Positions 34,289 to 43,053 of a stretch of 64,000 nucleotides of DNA are shown here, in pieces. The notes beneath the pieces were generated by a model. The model was not told the DNA's origin. It did not search any database and saw nothing but the letters and a program-made list of their open reading frames with translations. Each line of letters starts with the position of its first letter. Position 1 is the first letter of the stretch. The DNA is taken from NCBI RefSeq assembly GCF_029051645.1, contig NZ_JAACFS010000036.1, positions 1 to 64,000 on the forward strand, given 5' to 3'. The stretch comes from Bradyrhizobium sp. CSA112 (GTDB lineage: Bacteria; Pseudomonadota; Alphaproteobacteria; Rhizobiales; Xanthobacteraceae). Both the position numbers and the translations under genes were made by a program.

Positions 34289-35122
34289 TCATGTATTTGT
34301 GAGATCGGCCTCGACGAGCGCGCGAAGTTCCGGCGTCACTTCCGGGCGCCGTCCGAACCACAATTCGAAGCCGCGCACCGCCTGGTGCAGCAGCATGCCG
34401 AGTCCATCGGCGGTCTTGAGCCCGCGCGCGCGTGATGCCACCAGCAATGGCGTGTCGAGCGGCACGTACACGAGGTCGGCGACGACGGCGTGTGACGGCA
34501 GCCGTCCGACATCGAGCTCAAGCGGCGGCTGGCCGCGCATGCCGAGCGATGTCGTATTCACCAGCAGGCCTACGCGCGGCAGAAGATCACTGACCGCGTC
34601 CCATGCTACGGGAACAATGCTCGTGCCGAACTGATCCACCAGCGCGTGGGCCCGCTCGATGGTGCGGTTGGCGAGATGCACCCGCTTGATGCCGCGGTCG
34701 AGTAACCCAAACAGTACGGCGCGCGATGAGCCGCCGGCGCCCAGCACCAGCGCTTCGTCGCACTTGTCCCAACCATCAGCGCAGGCATCGAGATTGTTGA
34801 TAAAACCTTCCACGTCGGTGTTGGTCGAGCACAGCTCGCCATCGGCGAACCACAGCGTATTGGCCGCGCCGACCGCGCGGGCGCGGTCGTCCGGCTTCGA
34901 CAACGCAAGCGCCCGCTCCTTGTGCGGAATGGTGACGTTGGCGCCGACGAAGCCGCGGAGCGACAGCCGGAAGACGAAATCCTTGAACTCGTCGGGCGGC
35001 ACCGCCTCGATCACATAGCCGCCCTCGATGCCGAGCGTGCGCAGCCAGTAATGATGGATCAAGGGCGAGCGCGAATGCGCGGCCGGCCATCCGATCAGGC
35101 AGGCGGCGCGGGGCTTGGTCAC
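34289..35122 (-). CDS. aroE: Shikimate dehydrogenase
   Basis: A 277-aa cytoplasmic enzyme that reduces 3-dehydroshikimate to shikimate with NADPH in the aromatic amino-acid pathway. Signatures: the N-terminal shikimate site SRSPLIHHYWL, NVTIPHKE with catalytic Lys68, STNTDVEGF with catalytic Asp, the NADP loop GAGGSSRAVLFG (about 127), and a C-terminal GLGMLLHQAVRGFELWFG. The start is a GTG with GGGAG nine bases upstream. Alphaproteobacterial aroE often lies near coaE and dnaQ; neither is here. Confidence 0.94.
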   Translation of the reverse strand: MTKPRAACLIGWPAAHSRSPLIHHYWLRTLGIEGGYVIEAVPPDEFKDFVFRLSLRGFVGANVTIPHKERALALSKPDDRARAVGAANTLWFADGELCSTNTDVEGFINNLDACADGWDKCDEALVLGAGGSSRAVLFGLLDRGIKRVHLANRTIERAHALVDQFGTSIVPVAWDAVSDLLPRVGLLVNTTSLGMRGQPPLELDVGRLPSHAVVADLVYVPLDTPLLVASRARGLKTADGLGMLLHQAVRGFELWFGRRPEVTPELRALVEADLTNT

Positions 35123-35254
35123 GGCAGAAATCTCCCAAAGACGTCGATGGCCGGGATAAACCCGGCCACGACGATCAATTTATCTTCTGCTGTGCTGTGT
35201 CAAGCCGAACGCAGGCTACCGCGGCTGGTCAAGCCGCGGCAATCCTGCGGGGAG

Positions 35255-37303
35255 CTACGCCGCAACGCGATGCGCAGCTATGATCTGATCGGCGGCGCGG
35301 CCGGTGACCTCGGCCATGCGGTCGAACGTCCGCGTGAAACTCCCGGCGCCGGCGGTGGCTGAGCGCAATTCCACGATCAGGTCGCCGATCTCCGCCTCCG
35401 GCATGGTGGCGCGCACGCAGTCCCATCCCGGCCAGTTCTCACGGGTATCGAAGCCCAGGATCTGGCCGCGCCGCGCCGACAGGATGGCGTTGATCTTCGC
35501 CGTCGCCTCGGTCGGGCAGACGATCTCCACCATGTGGATCGGCTCCAGCAGCACCGGCTGACACTGCGGCAGCGCCTCGGTCATGCCGATACGGGCCGCG
35601 GTGCGGAACGCGAGATCGGACGAGTCGACGCTGTGATAGGAGCCGTCGATAAGCGTGACCTCAACATCGATGACGGGAAAACCGAGCGGCCCCTTAGCGA
35701 GGCCGTCGACCACGCCCTCTTCAACCGCGCCGATATAATTTTTCGGCACCGCGCCGCCGACCACCTTTTCGTGGAACTCGAAGCCCGAGCCGCGCGGCAT
35801 CGGCTTGATTTCCAGCACCACGTCGCCGAACTGGCCGTGGCCGCCGGATTGCTTCTTGTGGCGGCCGCGCTGGGTGATCGGTTTGCGGATGGTCTCCTGA
35901 TAACCGATCGCCGGCGGCTGCGATTTGACATTGACGCCGAAGCGGTCGCGCAGGCGCTCGAGCGCGACGCGCAGATGCATCTCGCCCTGCCCCCACAGCA
36001 CGATGTCGTGGGTGCGCTGATTCTGGATCATCGTCAGCGACGGGTCCTCCTCGTTCAGGCGCAGCAGCGCCTGGCCGAGCTTGACGTCGTCCTTGCGATC
36101 GGTCGCCGCGAGCGACATCGCTAGCACCGGCGGCGCCGGCGTAATCGCTGCCAGCGCCTGCGGCGCGGTCTTGCCGCTCGACAGCGTGTCGCCGGTCTTG
36201 ATCGCATCGAGCTTGCCGAGTGCGACGGTGTCGCCGGGCTCCGCCGCGGCCCGCTTGGTATCGTGCGCGCCGTTGACTGCGAGAATGCCGGAAACACGCC
36301 CGGCCTCGCCGGAGGAGGATTGCAGCGTCGCGCCATCATCGAGATGGCCGGCAAGCAGCCGCACCAGCGACAGCTTGCCGCCGTGCTGCAGATGCAGCGT
36401 CTTGAACACGTACGCCAGCGCATCCTTTTGCGACGACGCGCCGAGGCGCTTCGCTGTCTCGGTAATGCCGGGCGCTTCATGCCGCAGCGCCTTCATCAGC
36501 CGCAACACGCCGTTCTCGCGCGCGGCCGCGCCGAGCAGCACCGGGCAGATCAGGCCTTCGCGCAACTCGCGGGCGAGATCGTCGAACACCGCGTCGCGCG
36601 GCGGCTGGATGTCCTCCAGCAACTGCTCCATCAACGCGTCGTCGTGGTCGGCGAGCTTTTCCAGCATCGAGAAGCGCGCTTCCTTCTCGCGGTCGAGATT
36701 GCCGCCCTCCAATGCCATGACTTCGGACGGCTTGTGCTCGCGATAGACGAAGGCGCGTTCCAGAGCGAGATCGACGAAGCCTTCGATCAACTCACCGTTC
36801 CAGATCGGAATCTGCCGCAGCACCAGCGGCACGCGCGAGGCCGGCTGCAGCGTCGACAGCGTTTCGCGGATCCGCTTGTTGGCGCGGTCGATCTTGTTCA
36901 AGAACAGAAAACGCGGAATGCCGAGATCCTCCAGCTCGCGCAGGATGATCTGCAGTTGCGGCAGTTTCTTTTCGTCCGCCTCGCAGACCACGACCGCGGC
37001 ATCGACCGCGGGCAACGCGGCGCGCATGTCATGCGCGAACTCGATCGAGCCGGGACAATCGATAAAGGTATAGCTGTCGCCCATGAAGGTGGTGGTGGCG
37101 GCGGTCAGGCCGACGCCCATCTTGTGATGGCGCGCTTCGGGGCTGGCATCGCCGACGGAAGTTCCTGCATCGACGCTGCCGGCATTTTTAATGGCGCCCG
37201 TTCGCGCCAATATCGCCTCCAAAAGTGTGGTTTTCCCGCTCTGGAAAGGGCCCACCAGCGCAATGCACCGTGGACCGCGGGGACTTCTGACGTCTTGTCC
37301 CAT
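35255..37303 (-). CDS. Elongation factor G-like GTPase (EF-G2 type)
   Basis: A 682-aa cytoplasmic translational GTPase paralog. The P-loop is GPFQSGKT (18-25), G3 is DCPGS (82-86), and G4 is NKID (136-139). The switch I region reads MGVGLTAATTTF instead of the RGITI of housekeeping EF-G, which places it with the EF-G2-like group. Domains II-V follow, with PMPRGSGFEFHEKVVGGAVPKNYI (domain IV) and LLEPIHMVEIVCPTEATAKI (domain V). The ATG at 37303 follows GGGAGGCGGCA. Its neighbours are unrelated to ribosomal operons, as usual for the paralog. Role probably accessory. Confidence 0.9.
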   Translation of the reverse strand: MGQDVRSPRGPRCIALVGPFQSGKTTLLEAILARTGAIKNAGSVDAGTSVGDASPEARHHKMGVGLTAATTTFMGDSYTFIDCPGSIEFAHDMRAALPAVDAAVVVCEADEKKLPQLQIILRELEDLGIPRFLFLNKIDRANKRIRETLSTLQPASRVPLVLRQIPIWNGELIEGFVDLALERAFVYREHKPSEVMALEGGNLDREKEARFSMLEKLADHDDALMEQLLEDIQPPRDAVFDDLARELREGLICPVLLGAAARENGVLRLMKALRHEAPGITETAKRLGASSQKDALAYVFKTLHLQHGGKLSLVRLLAGHLDDGATLQSSSGEAGRVSGILAVNGAHDTKRAAAEPGDTVALGKLDAIKTGDTLSSGKTAPQALAAITPAPPVLAMSLAATDRKDDVKLGQALLRLNEEDPSLTMIQNQRTHDIVLWGQGEMHLRVALERLRDRFGVNVKSQPPAIGYQETIRKPITQRGRHKKQSGGHGQFGDVVLEIKPMPRGSGFEFHEKVVGGAVPKNYIGAVEEGVVDGLAKGPLGFPVIDVEVTLIDGSYHSVDSSDLAFRTAARIGMTEALPQCQPVLLEPIHMVEIVCPTEATAKINAILSARRGQILGFDTRENWPGWDCVRATMPEAEIGDLIVELRSATAGAGSFTRTFDRMAEVTGRAADQIIAAHRVAA

Positions 37304-37437
37304 TGCCGCCTCCCTTTTTTTGGAGCTCGGCCCGTGATTGGGTCGGCGACTTCTGATGCTCCGCCTGTCTCTTGATTTTGGCAAGCGGGAAAAATTCGCT
37401 GCGCTGCGATGTGATGGAATCGAGCGGTTAACTTCGT

Positions 37438-37524
37438 CGTCATTGCGAGGAGCATCAGCGACGAAGCAATCCAGTCTATCTCCGCGGAGAGATTATGGAT
37501 TGCTTCGCTTCGCTCGCAACGACG
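37438..37524. repeat. Interspersed repeat, CGTCATTGCGAG family, copy 1
   Basis: CGTCATTGCGAGGAGC...GAAGCAATCCAG is followed by its inverse, GGATTGCTTCGCTTCGCTCGCAACGACG. Other copies are at 38615-38727 and 54082-54166. This one sits directly 3' of the DUF992 fossil, in the same relative place as copy 2 relative to the intact DUF992 gene, so gene and repeat were duplicated together. Confidence 0.8.
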
Positions 37525-37535
37525 GGGAGACTTGA

Positions 37536-37681
37536 CTACCGCCCCGGCCGGAGTTCCAGGCTTTCCAATCCGGCAGCAATGCTGACGCCAACCTTGCCCT
37601 GCACGCGCAGCGCAGCGCGATCGAATTGGGGTAGCCGCCGACTGCCAACACCGAACATGGCGCTGCCCTGCGCGCCGATTG
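37536..37681 (-). pseudogene. 3' fragment of a DUF992 gene (fossil duplicate)
   Basis: Reading leftward, the segment encodes GAQGSAMFGVG, then a shifted stretch, then VQGKVGVSIAAGLESLELRPGR and a stop at 37536. The intact gene at 38744 ends GAQGSATFGVG...LQGQVGVSIAAGLESLELRP-GR stop. DNA identity is visible across about 145 bases, for example CCAGGCTTTCCAATCCGGCA in both. A deletion in the middle of the fragment and the absence of everything 5' mark it as a pseudogene. It is cut exactly at the stop codon of the alpha/beta hydrolase gene (37682). Confidence 0.8.
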
Positions 37682-38506
37682 CTATGCCCGACGCTCGGAA
37701 CAGCCATCGATGAACTCCGCGAGGAGGCCCGTAATCTCAGTTGGCCGCTCCAGGCTCGGCAGATGGGCAGCGCCGGTCAATATATGGCCCGACCCGTTCG
37801 ACATCGTCGTTGCGATATGACGGCATCGTTCCTGAATGTGCGGGAAATCGAGATCACCCCAGATTACGAGCGACGGCGCCGATATCTCGCCGAGACGATG
37901 GAAGGTGGGCGCGAGATCGAGGTTCGACCCGGTCGGCGGCGACCGTAGCGCAATGGCGTTCATATCGAGGAACAGCCGGCGCGCCTCACCTGTGACACGC
38001 CCCTCGGGCTGTAGTGGACCGTCAAGCCAAAGATGAGCCTTGATTGCGTTCACCCGATCCAGATCGCCGGCTTGTTCGGCGTCCTTAAGCCCGGCCATCA
38101 GGCCGTCGATCTCACGCGGATAGATCGGCTCAGGCGCGCCGCCCGCGGCGGGCGCAATGAGAACGAGGGCGCGGACATAGGATGGATGCAGAAGAGCGGT
38201 GTCGAGCGCGACCCGTCCACCCTGAGAGCACCCAACAAGGATCGTCGGTGCGCCATTTCCGACGGCGTCAATCACCGCCAGCAAATCTGCGACTGCAGAA
38301 AAGTCCTCCTTTTCCGCGCGAGTCTCGCCAAAGCCCCGCCGGTCATACGCGATCGCCTTATTGCTTGCGCCGACTGCATCCAGTTGCGCGCGCCACATGC
38401 GACTATCGCAGACCGCGGCGTGCAGAAAGACAATAGGGTCGCCGTGGCCGACGACTTTCACAGCCAGCTTGGCTTGGCCGGACGCAATCTGATGATTTGA
38501 ACTCAT
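37682..38506 (-). CDS. Alpha/beta hydrolase
   Basis: A 274-aa cytoplasmic hydrolase. The nucleophile elbow is LVGCSQGGRVALD (about residue 93), the N-terminal oxyanion HG equivalent is GHGDPIVFLHAAVCDSRMW, the acid lies in VIWGDLDFPHI (about 215) and the late His is in AAHLPSLERP, giving a full Ser-Asp-His set. A short cap covers about 125-190. The family includes 3-oxoadipate enol-lactonase-like enzymes, but I cannot name the substrate. No good ribosome site. Its 3' end abuts a DUF992 fossil and its 5' side faces a second copy of the same repeat, suggesting it was inserted into a duplicated DUF992 locus. Confidence 0.85.
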   Translation of the reverse strand: MSSNHQIASGQAKLAVKVVGHGDPIVFLHAAVCDSRMWRAQLDAVGASNKAIAYDRRGFGETRAEKEDFSAVADLLAVIDAVGNGAPTILVGCSQGGRVALDTALLHPSYVRALVLIAPAAGGAPEPIYPREIDGLMAGLKDAEQAGDLDRVNAIKAHLWLDGPLQPEGRVTGEARRLFLDMNAIALRSPPTGSNLDLAPTFHRLGEISAPSLVIWGDLDFPHIQERCRHIATTMSNGSGHILTGAAHLPSLERPTEITGLLAEFIDGCSERRA

Positions 38507-38614
38507 GATTTATGTTAGCCGGTGCCGGAGGGGGCAGCCAGCAAGCAGCCCGCGTGAGCACAACGATATCCGCGGAAACAGACAAGCCATAAAGCCCCGG
38601 ATGTCCCCCTAACC

Positions 38615-38727
38615 CGTCATTGCGAGCGAAGCGAAGCAATCCATCTCGCGGCAGAGCGGATAGATGGATTGCTTCGTCGCTTCGCTCCCTTGCGCAAACG
38701 CTTCGCGTTTGTCGCAGGCAATGACGG
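38615..38727. repeat. Interspersed repeat, CGTCATTGCGAG family, copy 2
   Basis: CGTCATTGCGAGCGAAGCGA continuing AGCAATCCATC is mirrored by GATGGATTGCTTCGTCGCTT and GCAATGACGG, with an extra internal hairpin (TGCGCAAACGCTTCGCGTTT). It ends 16 bp before the DUF992 stop codon. Confidence 0.8.
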
Positions 38728-38743
38728 AAAGAAGCCGCCTCGA

Positions 38744-39223
38744 TTAACGTCCCGGCCGCAGTTCCAGGCTTTCCAATCCGGCAGCAATGCTGACGCCAAC
38801 CTGGCCCTGCAGGCTCAGCGGTTGCAACGCGATCGAATTGGCGGAGCCGCCGACCAGCACGTTGCCGCCGACGCCAACGCCGAATGTCGCGCTGCCTTGG
38901 GCGCCGACATAGTCGCCGGAGAGATCACCCGGCCCGAGCCGCGCCACTGGCGCGAATACGCCCCAGGCCAGCGCCGATTCCTGGGTGATACCGAGGTCGA
39001 GCCCGACTTTCCGGATGGTGGCGACATAGCGATCCTCCGGCATCCCTTCTGCGCGCAGCACGCAGCCGAGATGGGTGACGGAACCGACGATGAAGCCGAC
39101 GCTGGCGCCGCCGCGGCACTCCAGCACGCCGACCTGCACGCGCTGCTGCTGTGCGGCAGCGCCGCCGATCGACAAAGCCAGCAGGGCGAGCGCGGCAGCG
39201 GCAAAGATGAAGAAACGACGCAT
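38744..39223 (-). CDS. DUF992 family secreted protein, copy 1
   Basis: A 159-aa exported protein with a signal peptide about 1-25 (LALLALSIGGAAAQ). The DUF992 body opens QRVQVGVLECRGGASVGFIVGSVTHLGCVLR with its conserved Cys pair (35 and 54), contains GVFAPVARLGPGDLSGDYVG, and ends in a glycine-rich GVGVGGNVLVGGSANSIALQPLSLQGQ. This layout is typical of a family restricted mainly to alphaproteobacteria and of unknown function, probably periplasmic. GGAGATTACTTC precedes the ATG at 39223. The neighbouring gene at 39512 is a diverged paralog, and a 3' fossil lies at 37536. Confidence 0.85.
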   Translation of the reverse strand: MRRFFIFAAAALALLALSIGGAAAQQQRVQVGVLECRGGASVGFIVGSVTHLGCVLRAEGMPEDRYVATIRKVGLDLGITQESALAWGVFAPVARLGPGDLSGDYVGAQGSATFGVGVGGNVLVGGSANSIALQPLSLQGQVGVSIAAGLESLELRPGR

Positions 39224-39366
39224 GAAGTAATCTCCGGCTGAAAAACTGTGATGCAAGCAGAGAAGCAATAACAAGGCCGTGCCCGCGGCGCTCGCCGTTC
39301 TATGCCATAACATCACAGGCTGTGCCAGATTGGCGGGAGTTGAAGGCGAGCCGTCTCCATTTCGCT

Positions 39367-39461
39367 CGTCATTCCGGGGCGATGCGCAGCATCGAACCCG
39401 GAATCTCGAGATTCTCAGGTTGCGCACCATAGTTCGTCGCTCCGCGCCGCCCCGGAATGAC
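39367..39461. repeat. Interspersed palindrome, CGTCATTCCGGG family, copy 3
   Basis: CGTCATTCCGGGGCGATGCG...CCCGGAATCTCGAGATTC is followed by a degenerate right half and CCCCGGAATGAC. It lies between the two DUF992 genes. Confidence 0.75.
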
Positions 39462-39511
39462 AGCAACAAAAAAGGCCCGCTCGCGCGGGCCTCTTCCTCA
39501 ACATGTCATCC

Positions 39512-40027
39512 TCAGCCGCGGTGACGATGGCGGCGCACGTGCCGTCGCGGAGCGTAGCCGTTGAACGGCTGCAGTTCGAGGCCGGCGATGCCGGCCGTGA
39601 CGTTCAGCCCGGTCTGTCCCTGCACGCTGATCGGCTGCAGCGCGTAGGCATTGGCGGGACCGCCAACCAGGAAGTTGCCGCCGCCGCCGACACCGATCGA
39701 TGCATTGGCGCCGACGCCGCCATAGCTGCCGGCGAGTTCGCCGCGCCCAAGCCGGCTGTTCGGCGCACTGACCGCCCAGGACAACTGCGTCTGCTCGGTG
39801 ACGCCGAGATCGAGACCGATGCGCTGCACCTTGGCGATATAGGGTTCAGGCCGGCGGCCTTCGCTGCGGAACACGCATTCGAGGCTCGTCACCGAGCCGA
39901 CCACGAACCCGACATTCTGGCCACCCTGGCATTGCAGGATGCCGGCGCGAACCACCGGCGCCGCGTCAGCGCTTGCGATCGGCGCGAGCAGCGAAAGCGT
40001 CGCGAGTGTCAATGTCAGGAGTCGCAT
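39512..40027 (-). CDS. DUF992 family secreted protein, copy 2
   Basis: A 171-aa exported protein with a signal peptide about 1-22 (TLATLSLLAPIASADAA). The DUF992 pattern is APVVRAGILQCQGGQNVGFVVGSVTSLECVFRSEG (Cys at about 31 and 50), SAPNSRLGRGELAGSYGGVG and the Gly-rich NFLVGGPANAYALQPISVQGQTGLN. The C-terminus adds a basic tail PRRHVRRHRHRG absent from copy 1. The ATG at 40027 is chosen over 40057 for signal-peptide quality. Function unknown; its position beside copy 1 supports tandem duplication. Confidence 0.85.
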   Translation of the reverse strand: MRLLTLTLATLSLLAPIASADAAPVVRAGILQCQGGQNVGFVVGSVTSLECVFRSEGRRPEPYIAKVQRIGLDLGVTEQTQLSWAVSAPNSRLGRGELAGSYGGVGANASIGVGGGGNFLVGGPANAYALQPISVQGQTGLNVTAGIAGLELQPFNGYAPRRHVRRHRHRG

Positions 40028-40173
40028 GTGTCCCAGTCTCCGCATGTTGATGAACAAATTCAGCGGAGCGGACAGGATGGAAGCGCCGTGTCGAAAACAT
40101 GGCGCTTCCTCAAGAAGCCGTCAAAACATCGCGCTGTAGGTCACGCGCGATGTGATTTGACAGCCCTTTTTCT

Positions 40174-40243
40174 GACGCGTTTTCTTGATGCGAACCGAAA
40201 AGCCATCCCGCATCAAGTGCGGGACAGGCTTCGCTTGAAAACG
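40174..40243. repeat. Interspersed repeat with CCCGCATCAAGTGCGGG hairpin, copy 2
   Basis: GACGCGTTTTCTTGATGCGA, then CCATCCCGCATCAAGTGCGG and GCTTGAAAACGC: the same unit as at 24751-24819, same orientation. Here too it ends just before a minus-strand stop codon (aspartate aminotransferase, 40246), which supports a role as a transcript end. Confidence 0.75.
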
Positions 40244-40245
40244 CT

Positions 40246-41448
40246 CTATCTCAAATTGCCACAAAAGCGCTGAATGCGCTTGCAGGCGTCTTCGAGGTCG
40301 GTGGTTTTGGTCGCGTAGGAAATCCGGAACGCCGGTCCAAGCCCGAACGCGGAACCCTGCACGACGGCGACGCCTTCGCTTTCGAGCAACTCGGTGACGA
40401 AGTCCTCGTCATTGGCGATCACCTTGCCTGATGGCGAGGTCTTGCCGATGGTGCCGGCGCAGGACGGATAGACGTAGAATGCACCCTCAGGCCTCGGGCA
40501 TTCGATGCCCTTGGCCTGGTTCAGCATCGACACCACGAGGTCGCGTCGCTCCTTGAACACCTTGTTGTGCACAGGGATGAAGTCCTGCGGACCGTTCAGC
40601 GCTTCGACCGAAGCCCACTGCGCGATAGACGACGGGTTCGAGGTCGACTGCGACTGGATCGTCGACATCGCCTTGATCAGGTCGGCCGGGCCGCCGGCAT
40701 AACCGATGCGCCAGCCGGTCATGCAATAGGCTTTTGATACGCCGTTCACCGTCAGCGTGCGCTCATACAGTTTCGGCTCGACCTGCGCAGGCGTTGCAAA
40801 CTGGAAGTCGTCATAGACCAGGTGCTCGTACATGTCGTCGGTCATCACCCAGACATGCGGATGCTTCACCAGTACGTCGGTGATCGCCTTCAACTCGCTG
40901 CGCGTGTAGGCGGCGCCGGTCGGGTTCGACGGCGAGCACAGGATGATCCATTTGGTCTTCGGCGTGATCGCCTTTTCCAGATCTTCGGGCCGCAGCTTGA
41001 AGCCGCTCGACGCCGGGCACACCACCGGCACCGGCTCGCCGCCGGCGAGCGCCACCATTTCCGGATAGCTGACCCAGTACGGCGCCGGGATGATGACCTC
41101 GTCGCCGGGGTTAAGCGTCGCCATCAGCGCGTTGTAGAGCACCTGCTTGCCGCCGGTGCCGACGATGATCTGGTTCGGCTTGTAGGTCAGTCCATTCTCG
41201 CGCTGGAACTTGTTGATGATGGCTTCCTTCAGCTCGGGAATGCCGCCGACGTCGGTGTACTTGGTCTTGCCGGCCTCGATGGCGCGGATCGCCGCCAGCT
41301 TGATGTTGGCGGGCGTGTCGAAATCCGGCTCGCCGGCGCCGAGGCCGATGACGTTGCGGCCCGCCGCTTTCAGCGCGCGCGCTTTATCCGTGACCGCGAT
41401 CGTCGCGGACGGCTTCACACGGGCGAGCGAGGCAGACAGGAAGGGCAT
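40246..41448 (-). CDS. aatA: Aspartate aminotransferase (class Ib)
   Basis: A PLP enzyme of about 400 aa that exchanges amino groups between aspartate and 2-oxoglutarate. It is the alphaproteobacterial class I subgroup 1b form: N-terminus SLARVKPSATIAVTDKARAL, GLGAGEPDFDTP, NPTGAAYTRSEL, and the PLP lysine in VNGVSKAYCMTGWRIGYAGG (about residue 240), with the substrate Arg in FRISYA near the end. Three consecutive ATG codons occur at 41446-41454; AGGAG lies six bases before the innermost (41448), which I prefer. It may also use prephenate, as some family Ib enzymes do. Single gene. Confidence 0.94.
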   Translation of the reverse strand: MPFLSASLARVKPSATIAVTDKARALKAAGRNVIGLGAGEPDFDTPANIKLAAIRAIEAGKTKYTDVGGIPELKEAIINKFQRENGLTYKPNQIIVGTGGKQVLYNALMATLNPGDEVIIPAPYWVSYPEMVALAGGEPVPVVCPASSGFKLRPEDLEKAITPKTKWIILCSPSNPTGAAYTRSELKAITDVLVKHPHVWVMTDDMYEHLVYDDFQFATPAQVEPKLYERTLTVNGVSKAYCMTGWRIGYAGGPADLIKAMSTIQSQSTSNPSSIAQWASVEALNGPQDFIPVHNKVFKERRDLVVSMLNQAKGIECPRPEGAFYVYPSCAGTIGKTSPSGKVIANDEDFVTELLESEGVAVVQGSAFGLGPAFRISYATKTTDLEDACKRIQRFCGNLR

Positions 41449-41640
41449 CATCATCTCCTGGCAAACGTCGTGAACTCTGGATTGCACGACTCTTTCTGAT
41501 GGGATCGGCGCACCCTAAGACGCTGCGCGCTGCATCGCAAGAAGCTTGGCCGGATTAGGGCCAAACTTTAGGGAACGTTAAAGCCGGCTCGGTACGGTCG
41601 GAGCAATACGGCGCAATATTCGCAAAAATCCAGCGGTGAA

Positions 41641-42861
41641 ATGACTCATATCTGGCAAGGGCTGCGATCCGGCGAATGGGTGACGGCGGCGCGCATGCGC
41701 GGCTACAGCGTTATCCTGCTCGGCCTCTTCGTCCTGGTGTTTGCCGGATGGATCGCGGTTTCCGATGGCCTCATCAGCAGCAACGGCCAGCCGATCGGCA
41801 CCGACTTTTCCAATGTCTATGCCGCGGGCACGCTGACCTGGCAGGGCCGCGCTGCAGACGCCTATGCGCCCGCGCTCCAGCATGCGGCGGAGAAGGCAGT
41901 GTTCGACGGCCGCGACGTGCCGTTCTACGGCTGGCACTACCCGCCGTTCTTCTTTGCGGTGGCCGTTCTCGTCGCCGCCGTTCCCTATGCCTGGGGCCTG
42001 GCGCTCTGGCTGGTCGCGAGTTTTGCCGCATACCTCGCCGCGATCCGCGCCATCCTGCCGCGTCACGAAAACTGGCTGGTCGCGGCCGCCTTCCCGGCCG
42101 TGTTCGTCAATGTCGGCCACGGCCAGAACGGATTCCTCACCGCGGCGCTGCTCGGCGGCGCCCTGCACTGGCTCGATCGCCGGCCATGGCTTGCCGGCGT
42201 GCTGATAGGGCTGCTGGCCTACAAGCCGCAATTCGGCGTTCTGATTCCGGTTGCACTCCTGGCGGGCGGACGGTGGCGCACGGTCGGCGCGGCTGCCGCT
42301 ACGGTTGCCACGCTAGTTGCGATCAGCTTCGCCATGCTTGGCAGCGGCATCTGGCAGGCGTTTGCCGACTCCATGAACTTCACGCAGACGGTCGTGCTCG
42401 AACAGGGTGGCACCGGCTGGGAGAAGATCCAGTCGATCTTCTCCGCGGTCCGCGCATGCGGCGCGAACGTGCCGACCGCCTATGCGGCGCAGGCCTCGTT
42501 GTTCGCCATACTCGCCGCCAGCCTGGCGTGGCTGTGGCACAGCGACGTCGCCTTCGAGCTCAAGGCCGCGGCGCTGGCGTTGGGCTGCCTGCTCGCAACG
42601 CCCTACGTGCTCGACTATGACCTCGTGGTGCTAGCGGTCGCGATCGCATTCTTTGTGCGGCATGGCTTGCGCCACGGCTTTCGCGATTTCGAAATCAGCC
42701 TGCTCGCCGCGGCATGGATCGTGCCGCTGTTGTCGCGCAGTATCGCCGGCGTCACTTACATCCCCCTCGCGCTGCTCGTGGAGCTGGCCTTTTTTGGGGT
42801 GGTGTTGCGACGTGCGGCGCTCGACCGCGTGAGCCATGCGCCCGGCGTCGCGCAAGCGTGA
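41641..42861 (+). CDS. Glycosyltransferase family 87 (DUF2029) membrane protein
   Basis: A 406-aa polytopic inner-membrane protein with about ten hydrophobic segments. The GT87 signature GTDFSNVYAAGTL, with its Asp in the first periplasmic loop (about residue 56), and the following FYGWHYPPFFFAVA are characteristic of polyprenyl-phosphate-mannose-dependent transferases of the C superfamily. The sugar donor and acceptor are unknown. Only a weak ribosome site (GCGGTGAA) precedes the ATG. It is a single gene, divergent from aatA, with a 192-bp upstream gap that shows no motif I recognise. Confidence 0.85.
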   Translation: MTHIWQGLRSGEWVTAARMRGYSVILLGLFVLVFAGWIAVSDGLISSNGQPIGTDFSNVYAAGTLTWQGRAADAYAPALQHAAEKAVFDGRDVPFYGWHYPPFFFAVAVLVAAVPYAWGLALWLVASFAAYLAAIRAILPRHENWLVAAAFPAVFVNVGHGQNGFLTAALLGGALHWLDRRPWLAGVLIGLLAYKPQFGVLIPVALLAGGRWRTVGAAAATVATLVAISFAMLGSGIWQAFADSMNFTQTVVLEQGGTGWEKIQSIFSAVRACGANVPTAYAAQASLFAILAASLAWLWHSDVAFELKAAALALGCLLATPYVLDYDLVVLAVAIAFFVRHGLRHGFRDFEISLLAAAWIVPLLSRSIAGVTYIPLALLVELAFFGVVLRRAALDRVSHAPGVAQA

Positions 42862-43053
42862 TCTTTATTGTTCCGCCGTGTTGATGGAATTATTCTGCGC
42901 GCGTGCAGTGCGGTAGAGGTTTTGGACTTTTTCCATTCGGCAGCTCTTGCGACACATTCGTATCGGCATCATTGTTTAGCCGCGTTGCGGCGCGAAAGCT
43001 TTCCGCAATTCGCCCGCAGCGCGCGCCCCTCGATCCGAGTGAACCCAACGACG

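Noticed and set aside
36263..37375. Plus-strand 370-aa frame opposite the EF-G-like gene
   Set aside because: Shadow of a recognised GTPase; no ribosome site or family pattern.
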